The translations under genes and the position numbers were made by a program. The notes below the pieces were generated by a model. That model searched no databases. It was not told the DNA's origin and saw only the letters and a list, made by a program, of their open reading frames with translations. Of a stretch of 11,394 nucleotides of DNA, positions 1 to 6,184 are shown piece after piece; within the stretch, counting starts at the first letter, position 1; each line of letters opens with the position of its first letter. The DNA is taken from contig JAHEYA010000036.1 of assembly GCA_023251855.1 (NCBI GenBank), positions 1 through 11,394 of the forward strand. Direction: 5' to 3'. The DNA is from Bacteroidota bacterium. GTDB lineage: Bacteria > Bacteroidota > Bacteroidia > 2-12-FULL-35-15.

Positions 1-1005
1 CCAGTAAAGCTGCAAGCGGGTGTAAATAATTATTATATGTTTTCCTCATTTAAGCAGGATTCAAACCTGGTTTACAATTTTTTGGGAGAGCTGAAACCAG
101 GTAATTGCAACTATTGCAACAGCAAAATTAAATTTCAAATTAATGATTATGTTGTATCTCCATTAAATGGAGCAGCAAAAATAGATTCTTCATTAGCTTC
201 AAACTACTATTCTATTAAAGCGGATTCAGCACAATCAGGCACAGCAACTGCATACACTGTACAATTTACTGCTGTTCCTTCAATTGTAGATTCAACAGAA
301 ACTTATTCATGGGATTTTGGCGATGGCAGCTCTATTGATCTCACAGCTAATCCTGTTCATATTTATTCTCATCCTGGAAATTACAATGTTTGTCTTACTA
401 TTGGATACCCCAATGGCCCTGTTAGCAGTATCTGTAACGAAGTAAAAGTTGGTGTGCCGGATGCAGCCTGTAGTGTTACCTTTGCCGATTCTGCACTCTC
501 CGGAAATACTATTTTATTGACCGCCTATGGAAATGGAATACCGAGTATGTATACTTGGGATTTCGGTGATGGCACTACCTCTACAACAAACTCTAATACG
601 ACTCAACATCAGTATACTAGTCTGGGAATTTACAAGGTATGCTTACAAACCTCTGATGGCAATGGTTGCAGCTCAAGAGTTTGCAAAAATGTTTCTACTC
701 AGAATTTTGCAGGAACCCCTTTTACCAATTTTGATTATGCTGTTCAAGGAGGAAATCCGAATTTATTTTATCTCTCCAATATTATAATTACATGGACGGA
801 TAGCAATAATAATGTATATGTTTCAAATACTGTTTCTCAACCAAATGAGAGTTATTTTCAAATTATTTCAGTTGAGAGTTATTCGAACAATGCAAATGGT
901 CAACCAACCAAAAAGTTACATATAAAAGTTAAATGTGATGTATATAATGGTACTAATATCCTGCCCATTATTGGAGAAGGTGTTATTGCTGTTTCTTATC
1001 GATAA
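1..1005 (+). CDS. PKD-domain surface protein, 5' end outside window
   Basis: The frame is open from base 1 with no stop, so the ATG at 37 is probably an internal Met and the true start lies to the left; 334 codons are visible. Counting from the Met at 37, two PKD domains are seen at about residues 70-139 and 144-220, each with the hallmark WDFGDG (92-97 and 174-179) and a VCL strand. PKD domains are beta-sandwich modules common in exported Bacteroidota proteins. The N-terminal part has a CNYC pair, and the C-terminal 100 residues are beta-rich and end IAVSYR. I see no T9SS sorting domain, so the protein may be a lipoprotein or use another route; its signal sequence would be outside the window. 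It sits 43 bp upstream of the next secreted-protein gene, so the two may be co-transcribed. Its second PKD domain (DGNGCSS) resembles the last repeat of the 3509-5200 protein, suggesting paralogy. The specific function is not recognisable. Confidence 0.85.
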   Translation, partial: PVKLQAGVNNYYMFSSFKQDSNLVYNFLGELKPGNCNYCNSKIKFQINDYVVSPLNGAAKIDSSLASNYYSIKADSAQSGTATAYTVQFTAVPSIVDSTETYSWDFGDGSSIDLTANPVHIYSHPGNYNVCLTIGYPNGPVSSICNEVKVGVPDAACSVTFADSALSGNTILLTAYGNGIPSMYTWDFGDGTTSTTNSNTTQHQYTSLGIYKVCLQTSDGNGCSSRVCKNVSTQNFAGTPFTNFDYAVQGGNPNLFYLSNIIITWTDSNNNVYVSNTVSQPNESYFQIISVESYSNNANGQPTKKLHIKVKCDVYNGTNILPIIGEGVIAVSYR

Positions 1006-1048
1006 AATTTCGTAAAATTGCAAGGTGTGTTAATGCACAACAAACACA

Positions 1049-2998
1049 ATGAATACAATTTTCAAAAACTTTAAAAGTAATCTTCCTGCTTTACTACTGT
1101 TTATCCTTTTACTAAATAAATTCAAAATTTCTGCACAAGGTGATGATTGTTCAAATGCACTTGTATTAACTAATTTTTCTAATTTTTGTAGCGCCAATGC
1201 GGCTTATACTACAACCGGTTCTACCACCAGTACCACTACAACACCTTCGTGCTGGACCAATTCAAGCAACAATGATGTATGGTTTCAATTCACAGCTATA
1301 GGAACTACTGTGAATATAAGTATCAATGGAAATTCAAATGGTACTATCATCAACCCTAACATTGCTTTGTATTCAGGCACTTGTGGGGGGTTAACACAAA
1401 TAGGTTGTTCGATTACCAATTTTTTATATCCAAATACTGTTTCTGTATTTAATTCAACACTTACAATTGGCACCACCTATTATGTGCGTGTAAATGGGAC
1501 TAGTCCGGGAACTTTTCAATTATGCATTAATAATTTTATTGCAGTTCCTACAACCAATCAGGATTGTATTACTGCCAGCGTATTGTGCAGTACTAATCCT
1601 ATTGCATGCAATTCTTTTAATGGTGCAGGAAACAATCAAAATGAGGTTGGAACAACTTGCATTCCTGCCGAAATGGAATCGAGCTGGTATACTTGGACAG
1701 CCGCGAATAACGGGACATTGACACTTTCTATTTTACCAAATAACCAAACAGATGATATTGATTTTTTTATTTTCGAATTAGTTGGCGGAAGTTGTAGTAA
1801 TCAAATTGTTAAAAGATGTTGCTCCTCTTCCTGTTTAGGACCGGGTGGTTTAACAGGCTTAAGTTTAATTGAAACTGATACTCTTGAGTTGCCTGGGTGC
1901 ACTCCTCCCGACAATGGTGCTGTTAAGTACATTGATATGGTGGCAGGTTCAGTGTATGGAATTTTTATAAATAATGTTTCCGGACAAGGTGGTTTTAATT
2001 TATCTTTTGGCGGCACCGGAAATTTTTTAGGACCAACATCCTCTTTTACCATGTCGGATTCAGTAGTATGTGGTATTGGTACGCCAGTAACCTTTACAAA
2101 TACATCCTCTGGAAATAGTAGTTTATTATGGCATTTTGGAGCTAATGCTTCTATAGATACCTCTTCATCTGCAAATCCTCAAGTGGTTAGTTTTAACGCA
2201 CCCGGAGTTTATACTGTTTCACTGGTAGTATCTAGCTTAGGCTGTACTGTGGTTAGTTATAAAACAGTAACCGTTATTGCTGCACCTGTTGTTGATCTGG
2301 GCAATGATACAATTTTATGTCCCGGTAACAGTATTACTCTAAATGCCGGAAATGCAAACACCGGATGTATTTATGCCTGGACACCGGGATTACAAACTAC
2401 GCAAACAATAAGTGTTAGTGCATTGGGCAACTATCTTGTAACAGTTTCAAATTCTTGTTTTAGTGTGAAAGACTCCATTACCGTTAGTTTTTTTTCAGCA
2501 CCAACTGTATCACTTGGACCCGATAAAACATTTTGTGTTGGCGATAGTATTACTCTCGATGCCAATAATGCAGGCCCATACACCACTTATCTATGGCAAC
2601 CAAATGGGCAAACTTCTGAAACTATTACTGTATCACAATCAGAAAAATATACTGTTACAGTTACATTGCATAATTGTGTATCAGGAAAAGATTCGGTACA
2701 AATTACTGTTGAAGATTGTGAACTTATTATTCCCAATGTGTTTTCACCAAACGCTGATAATATCAATGATAAGTTTTCTATTAAAGGAATTGAAAAGCAC
2801 CCCAATAGCAGTCTTACCATCTATAATCGCTGGGGAAACAAAATATATGAAAGTGCTAATTACAATAATGAATGGGCGGGTACAAAACAGTCGGATGGAA
2901 TTTATTATTATGTTTTAAATTTATCACACGATACCTCTTCTACATCCACAAAGCCTATTGAAGGTTTAAAATATGGATTTATTACCATAGTAAGATAA
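1049..2998 (+). CDS. T9SS type B sorting domain protein with PPC-like, PKD and Ig-like domains
   Basis: This is a 649-residue exported protein. Residues 1-30 form a signal peptide (basic start, LLLFILLL core, cleavage near SAQ-GDD). Residues about 32-163 and 172-318 look like two pre-peptidase C-terminal-like beta domains (each starts with a DC and holds W(F/Y)xFT/WTW strands). Residues about 328-410 form a divergent PKD domain in which the usual WDFGDG is WHFGAN. Two Ig-like repeats follow at about 412-480 and 484-555, both beginning V(D/S)LG and containing C(P/V)G(N/D)SITL. Residues 558-649 are a T9SS type B (CHU_C/gliding-type) sorting domain: IPNVFSPNADNINDKF, IYNRWGNKIYES, W.GT..DGIYYYVL. 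Such proteins cross the outer membrane by T9SS and are usually held on or released from the surface. No enzyme domain is visible, so an adhesin or structural role is only inferred. The start fits the signal peptide. Confidence 0.9.
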   Translation: MNTIFKNFKSNLPALLLFILLLNKFKISAQGDDCSNALVLTNFSNFCSANAAYTTTGSTTSTTTTPSCWTNSSNNDVWFQFTAIGTTVNISINGNSNGTIINPNIALYSGTCGGLTQIGCSITNFLYPNTVSVFNSTLTIGTTYYVRVNGTSPGTFQLCINNFIAVPTTNQDCITASVLCSTNPIACNSFNGAGNNQNEVGTTCIPAEMESSWYTWTAANNGTLTLSILPNNQTDDIDFFIFELVGGSCSNQIVKRCCSSSCLGPGGLTGLSLIETDTLELPGCTPPDNGAVKYIDMVAGSVYGIFINNVSGQGGFNLSFGGTGNFLGPTSSFTMSDSVVCGIGTPVTFTNTSSGNSSLLWHFGANASIDTSSSANPQVVSFNAPGVYTVSLVVSSLGCTVVSYKTVTVIAAPVVDLGNDTILCPGNSITLNAGNANTGCIYAWTPGLQTTQTISVSALGNYLVTVSNSCFSVKDSITVSFFSAPTVSLGPDKTFCVGDSITLDANNAGPYTTYLWQPNGQTSETITVSQSEKYTVTVTLHNCVSGKDSVQITVEDCELIIPNVFSPNADNINDKFSIKGIEKHPNSSLTIYNRWGNKIYESANYNNEWAGTKQSDGIYYYVLNLSHDTSSTSTKPIEGLKYGFITIVR

Positions 2999-3092
2999 TT
3001 ACATCATTTTTTTAGAACTGTTTTTCACTTCATATCCTCTGATTTAGCAGGGCTTTCCTTGTTTATTCATTTTTCATTCCCTAATCATCACA

Positions 3093-3113
3093 AAATTATT
3101 TTAAAAATAATTT
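3093..3113. repeat. 21-bp perfect AT palindrome upstream of the first ECF-like promoter
   Basis: The arms AAATTATTTT (3093-3102) and AAAATAATTT (3104-3113) are exact reverse complements around one A. It ends 11 bp before the AAC-box copy at 3125. It could be a regulator-binding site, a weak terminator for the gene ending at 2998, or chance in AT-rich DNA. The second promoter copy has no equivalent upstream. Confidence 0.35.
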
Positions 3114-3120
3114 CATTACT

Positions 3121-3166
3121 ACCCAACCTTTATTCTTTTTATACCGTGTTTGTGTATAGAGAGAAA
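3121..3166 (+). promoter_or_regulatory. ECF-sigma-like promoter, copy 1
   Basis: ACCCAACCTTTAT (3121-3133) is followed after 11 diverged bases by CGTGT (3145-3149) and a TATAGAGAGAAA tail. The same two blocks recur at 3422-3467 with the same spacing: AAC (3125-3127) to CGT (3145) is 17 nt in both. An AAC -35 box and a CGT -10 box are known for many ECF sigma factors (for example the SigW/SigM type in Bacillus). Assignment to an ECF sigma here is inference. This copy precedes a decayed gene start. Confidence 0.5.
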
Positions 3167-3281
3167 TAGTAATCTAAAATCACATCATGAAAACCTCAAA
3201 CACAAATAAAAAAAATAATTTAGAAAGACTTACAAAAGTTCTAGGAATTGGAGCACTTAGCAGTTTGGGCTTTAAAGCAAA
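3121..3281 (+). repeat. Duplicated promoter and signal-peptide segment, copy 1
   Basis: This segment matches 3422-3603. Within the coding part the two copies agree at roughly 86% of positions by eye (MKTSxTNKKNNLxxLTKVLGIGAL), and the promoter blocks agree almost completely. The leaders differ in length: 20 nt between GAGAAA and ATG here versus 41 nt in copy 2. Similarity fades after the signal peptide. The duplication probably arose from an ancestral tandem duplication of the 3509 gene's front end. Confidence 0.8.
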
Positions 3282-3399
3282 TGGGAAATGGATAGCAGAA
3301 TATACAGCGGCAGACAATGTTATTAAAATGGAAAATCAATGGTTTCCGACACATCAATGTTTTACAACAACATCTACCTCCTACCTCTTTCCATCCTGA
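3187..3399 (+). pseudogene. Vestigial duplicate of the 5' end of the downstream PKD gene
   Basis: This 70-codon frame begins MKTSNTNKKNNLERLTKVLG and matches the signal peptide of the 3509-5200 protein for about 32 residues. The usual signal-peptidase region (ANSQS in the intact paralog) is changed to ANGKW. After that only weak similarity is left (AEYT versus ANYT, and a shared TTTTACAA stretch in the DNA), and the frame ends before any PKD motif. The likeliest reading is a remnant of a duplicated T9SS cargo gene that lost its body by deletion. An alternative is a short exported peptide still expressed from its own promoter copy; the damaged cleavage site argues against that but does not exclude it. 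Confidence 0.6.
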
Positions 3400-3421
3400 A
3401 ATGAAAAACATTTTGATAGCG

Positions 3422-3467
3422 ACCCAACCTTTATGGAATTCCTATCGTGTATGTATATAGAGAGAAA
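3422..3467 (+). promoter_or_regulatory. ECF-sigma-like promoter, copy 2, driving the PKD repeat gene
   Basis: ACCCAACCTTTAT (3422-3434) and CGTGT (3446-3450) with the TATAGAGAGAAA tail repeat the copy-1 elements. The AAC (3426-3428) to CGT (3446) distance is again 17 nt. The 13-base upstream block is identical, the 22-base downstream block differs at two positions, and the 11-base spacer matches at only about four positions. Conserved boxes around a drifting spacer are what selection on a promoter would produce. Confidence 0.55.
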
Positions 3468-3508
3468 CATAAATTTTTAAAAAAAATAAAAACTAAATAA
3501 AAAAAAAC
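3468..3508 (+). promoter_or_regulatory. A-rich leader without Shine-Dalgarno
   Basis: The 41 nt before the ATG at 3509 are almost entirely A and T with long A runs and no AGGAGG-like site. Bacteroidota generally do not rely on Shine-Dalgarno pairing, and unstructured A-rich leaders favour efficient initiation there. Strong translation of this gene is inferred, and the leader supports the chosen start. Confidence 0.5.
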
Positions 3509-5200
3509 ATGAAAACATCAATCACAAATAAAAAAAACAATTTAATAAAGCTTACAAAAGTTTTAGGAATTGGCGCACTTATGAGTTTGGGCTTAACAGC
3601 AAACTCACAATCATGTATAGCGAACTATACGTATATTAATGACACATCCAATATTAGCGATGTAACTTTTACAAATACTTCATCAATTGGAAGTTCTCCA
3701 TTGACCTATTTTTGGGATTTTGGTGATGGCACTTCTTCTACTCTTGAAAATCCAAATCACGTGTATACTAATAATGGAAACTATGCAGTGCAAGTGTGTT
3801 TAACAGTTTCTGACGGAAATAATACGATGTGTACCTATTGTGATAGTGTTGTAATTGGTTCTTATTTCGGTAATACTTGTCAAGCAGTTTTTTATACCGA
3901 CCAAGATACCAACTCAGTAAATGGCGTTAATTTTTGGGATTATTCAGGAGGATCGCCAACCAGTTTTTCATGGGATTTTGGGGATAACACTACTTCTACT
4001 TTACAAAATCCCAACCATGTGTATTCAAGTGCAGGAACATATTATGTATGCTTAACAATTGTTGATTTGAATGGAACTACCTGTAGCTATTGCGACAATG
4101 TAGTTGCCGGACCAAATTATGGAGGTTGCCAGGCTTATTTTTATGCTCAATCGGATTCGAGTTCAGTAAATGGTTTGAATTTTTCGAATTACTCATTCGG
4201 AAACTCAACAGTATTTGCATGGGATTTTGGCGATGGTAGTACTTCGAATGTAGAAAATCCTAATCACGTATATGCAGCTGCAGGAACATATCAGGTATGC
4301 TTAACAATTTCTGATTCAAGCAATACTTGCCAAAGTACTTATTGTGATGTTGTTACCGTTGGTGGGCAAAATGGAGGTGGCTGCCAAGCTTATTTTTATT
4401 CAAGTATTGATAGCAGTAATACAAACTTAGTAAACTTTTCAAATTATTCAAATGGAACACCAACCACCTTTGCATGGGATTTTGGTGACAACACCACTTC
4501 TAATTTAGAAAATCCAAATCATGTATATGCAGCGGCAGGAACATATCAGGTATGTTTAACAATTGGGGATTCAAGCGGAGTTACTTGCGTTTTTTGCGAC
4601 AATATTATAACTGGTAATCAAGGTGGAACATGCCAAGCTAATTTTTATGTTGTTAACGACAGTATTGATCCAACAAATATTACTGTTTATGATTATTCAA
4701 CTTGCGGTAATGGCGGTAATTGTCAATATTTATGGGATTTTGGTGATGGTACTACATCAACAGCACAGTATTTTACTACCCATATCTATCCAGGAAACGG
4801 ACCATACTACCTATGTTTAACAATAGGGGATGGTAATGGATGTTCAAGCACACATTGTGATTCAATATATGCCGGAAGATCAGGAGGTATAACACTTAAC
4901 ATTCATAATCAGTTAGCAGGTATTGATGAATCAAAAAGTGTTAGTACTGTTCTTGAAAATTATCCAAATCCATTCAGTGGAAGTACAACAGTTAATTATT
5001 CAATTTCAAAAAATGCAATCGTTGAATTAACTATTGTTGATTTGATGGGAAACAAAGTTGCGGTAATTGAAAAAGATACTAAATCGGCCGGAAGTTATAC
5101 AGCTAAATGGAATGCGGAGAATGTAACAGATGGAATGTATTTAATTCGGTTGAAAGTAAATGATCAATTAACAACTAAGAAAATAATTATAACAAAATAA
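3509..5200 (+). CDS. Secreted five-PKD repeat protein with T9SS type A sorting domain
   Basis: This is a 563-residue exported protein. Residues 1-34 are a signal peptide with a long basic start and the core VLGIGALMSLGL, with cleavage near ANSQ-S. Five PKD repeats follow at about 36-115, 124-198, 207-285, 292-368 and 375-455. Each has WDFGD(G/N), mostly then NPNHVY, a (V/L)CLT strand, and ends in a paired-Cys motif such as CTYCD, CSYCD or CVFCD. Repeats 2-5 each begin CQA and are spaced 83-85 residues. The C-terminus from about 478 is a T9SS type A (Por secretion tail) domain: LENYPNPFSGSTTVNYSI, LTIVDLMGNKV, DGMYLIRLKVNDQLTTKKIIITK. T9SS would export it and the sorting domain would be cleaved off. 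No enzymatic domain is present, so an adhesive or matrix role is inferred. The ATG follows an ECF-like promoter and A-rich leader. Confidence 0.93.
   Translation: MKTSITNKKNNLIKLTKVLGIGALMSLGLTANSQSCIANYTYINDTSNISDVTFTNTSSIGSSPLTYFWDFGDGTSSTLENPNHVYTNNGNYAVQVCLTVSDGNNTMCTYCDSVVIGSYFGNTCQAVFYTDQDTNSVNGVNFWDYSGGSPTSFSWDFGDNTTSTLQNPNHVYSSAGTYYVCLTIVDLNGTTCSYCDNVVAGPNYGGCQAYFYAQSDSSSVNGLNFSNYSFGNSTVFAWDFGDGSTSNVENPNHVYAAAGTYQVCLTISDSSNTCQSTYCDVVTVGGQNGGGCQAYFYSSIDSSNTNLVNFSNYSNGTPTTFAWDFGDNTTSNLENPNHVYAAAGTYQVCLTIGDSSGVTCVFCDNIITGNQGGTCQANFYVVNDSIDPTNITVYDYSTCGNGGNCQYLWDFGDGTTSTAQYFTTHIYPGNGPYYLCLTIGDGNGCSSTHCDSIYAGRSGGITLNIHNQLAGIDESKSVSTVLENYPNPFSGSTTVNYSISKNAIVELTIVDLMGNKVAVIEKDTKSAGSYTAKWNAENVTDGMYLIRLKVNDQLTTKKIIITK
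3878..4873 (+). repeat. Tandem PKD-coding repeats, about 250 bp per unit
   Basis: Four units begin at the CQA codons near 3878, 4127, 4382 and 4631, giving periods of 249, 255 and 249 bp. Units 2 and 3 of this set share a near-identical stretch encoding NPNHVYAAAGTYQVCLTI (around 4255-4310 and 4510-4565), which differs at only a few synonymous bases. A more divergent unit precedes them at about 3614. Confidence 0.85.
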
Positions 5201-5223
5201 AAAATGTTAATTGAGTTGGAAAG

Positions 5224-5251
5224 CGCCTCTGCCTTTGGTGGAGGCGTTTTT
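5224..5251 (+). terminator. Intrinsic terminator between convergent genes
   Basis: CGCCTCTGCC (5224-5233), loop TTT, and GGTGGAGGCG (5237-5246) form a 10-bp stem with two G-T pairs, followed directly by five T (5247-5251). It lies 24 bp after the PKD gene's stop. Its T tract runs into the reverse-strand stop codon of the EamA gene (5250-5252). Read on the minus strand, the hairpin has no immediate T tract, so it mainly serves the plus strand, though it may also slow minus-strand transcription. Confidence 0.85.
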
Positions 5252-6128
5252 ACTGTTTCTTCAAATAATTTTTCAATAAACCGTCTCCAAAAATAGTTGC
5301 CAGAATAATTAGGGTTCCAAGATAGAATCCCGGAGTCATTGCCTCCTCTTTGTTCCAAATGAAATAAGCTATTATTATACCATAAACAGTTTCCAAATTA
5401 ACTGTCAAAACCATAGTATATGGACTCACCTTTTTCATCACATTTACACTTGCAATAAATGTAAAAGCGGTTCCGATGGTTGATAGCAGCAGTAGCCAGG
5501 TCCAATCAGCCTGACTAATTGTAAAAAAACTTTGGCTAAAGTTACCAGTAATTAATAAATAGATGGAAAGAGCAACTAATCCACCACCCAATTCATAAAC
5601 AGTAATTATTGTAGAAGGCAATCTTTTCACCAATAGTGCATTGAATACTGTAAAAAAAGAAGAAGTAATTGCTGCAATAATTCCAAAAATAATACCCCAT
5701 GCATATCTTGTTTCTACTTTAAATATCATTGCAATTGCGCCAATGATAACCATTCCAAAAATTAATTCATAACGGATTATTTTTCGTTTGTAAAAAATGG
5801 GTTCAATAATGGAAGTAAATAAAGTGCCTGTAGCAAAGGCAACCAATGTTACCGATACATTTGCAATTTTTATAGCATGATAAAATGAAACCCAATGAAA
5901 AGCAATCACAGCACCTATTGCAAAGAGTTGTAAAAAATCTTTTTTTGAAATTTTTATATTTTGTTTGATGATAATCAAATAAATGCAAACAGCAATAAGT
6001 GCTATAGACATTCGGAACCAAATTAATTGAAAAGCTTGTACAGTAATAAGTTTACCAACTATTGGTGACCAGCCCCAAATGAAAACAATGAAATGTAGAA
6101 GGAGAAGATTTTTATTTTTTAAAAACAT
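5250..6128 (-). CDS. EamA/DMT-family inner-membrane transporter
   Basis: This is a 292-residue, highly hydrophobic protein with about ten predicted membrane helices arranged as two EamA repeats (about residues 8-135 and 143-288). The first repeat contains FIWGWSPIVGKLI near the start and ends with an LVAFATGTLFTSIIEPIFYKRK stretch. The second ends with VSPYTMVLTVNLETVYGIIIAYFIW and a charged WNKEE turn. Length and layout match the drug/metabolite transporter superfamily, whose members move amino acids, metabolites or drugs across the inner membrane; the substrate cannot be read from sequence. It lies 56 bp downstream of sufD on the same strand, so it may be the last gene of the suf transcript. 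A functional link to Fe-S assembly is not established. The start follows the signal-like first helix and has no alternative upstream Met in the short gap. Confidence 0.88.
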   Translation of the reverse strand: MFLKNKNLLLLHFIVFIWGWSPIVGKLITVQAFQLIWFRMSIALIAVCIYLIIIKQNIKISKKDFLQLFAIGAVIAFHWVSFYHAIKIANVSVTLVAFATGTLFTSIIEPIFYKRKIIRYELIFGMVIIGAIAMIFKVETRYAWGIIFGIIAAITSSFFTVFNALLVKRLPSTIITVYELGGGLVALSIYLLITGNFSQSFFTISQADWTWLLLLSTIGTAFTFIASVNVMKKVSPYTMVLTVNLETVYGIIIAYFIWNKEEAMTPGFYLGTLIILATIFGDGLLKNYLKKQ

Positions 6129-6184
6129 AAAATTCGTGCCATTGCAAACGAAGGTAAAAAATAGATAAGAATTAAAGGAATTAA

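Larger units (their letters stand above)
3422..3603 (+). repeat. Duplicated promoter and signal-peptide segment, copy 2
   Basis: This is the partner of 3121-3281 and the functional copy, since it leads into the intact PKD repeat gene. It carries about 20 extra A-rich bases in the leader compared with copy 1. Confidence 0.8.

Noticed and set aside
1026..1047. Small hairpin TGTGTT / AACACA just before the ATG at 1049
   Set aside because: Only six AT-rich pairs with a loop of about ten bases; likely chance.
3121..3603. Phase-variation or cassette-switching system made of the two promoter and signal-peptide copies
   Set aside because: The copies are direct, about 86% identical in the coding part, and no recombinase or inverted repeats flank them; simple tandem duplication and decay is enough.
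4623..4820. 65-codon frame within the PKD repeats
   Set aside because: It is an out-of-frame shadow of the repeat gene.
6145..6152. Possible Bacteroidota -7 box (TTCGTTTG on the minus strand) before the EamA gene
   Set aside because: It differs by one base from TAnnTTTG and no TTG-type -33 box is found at proper distance, so it is not strong enough to call.
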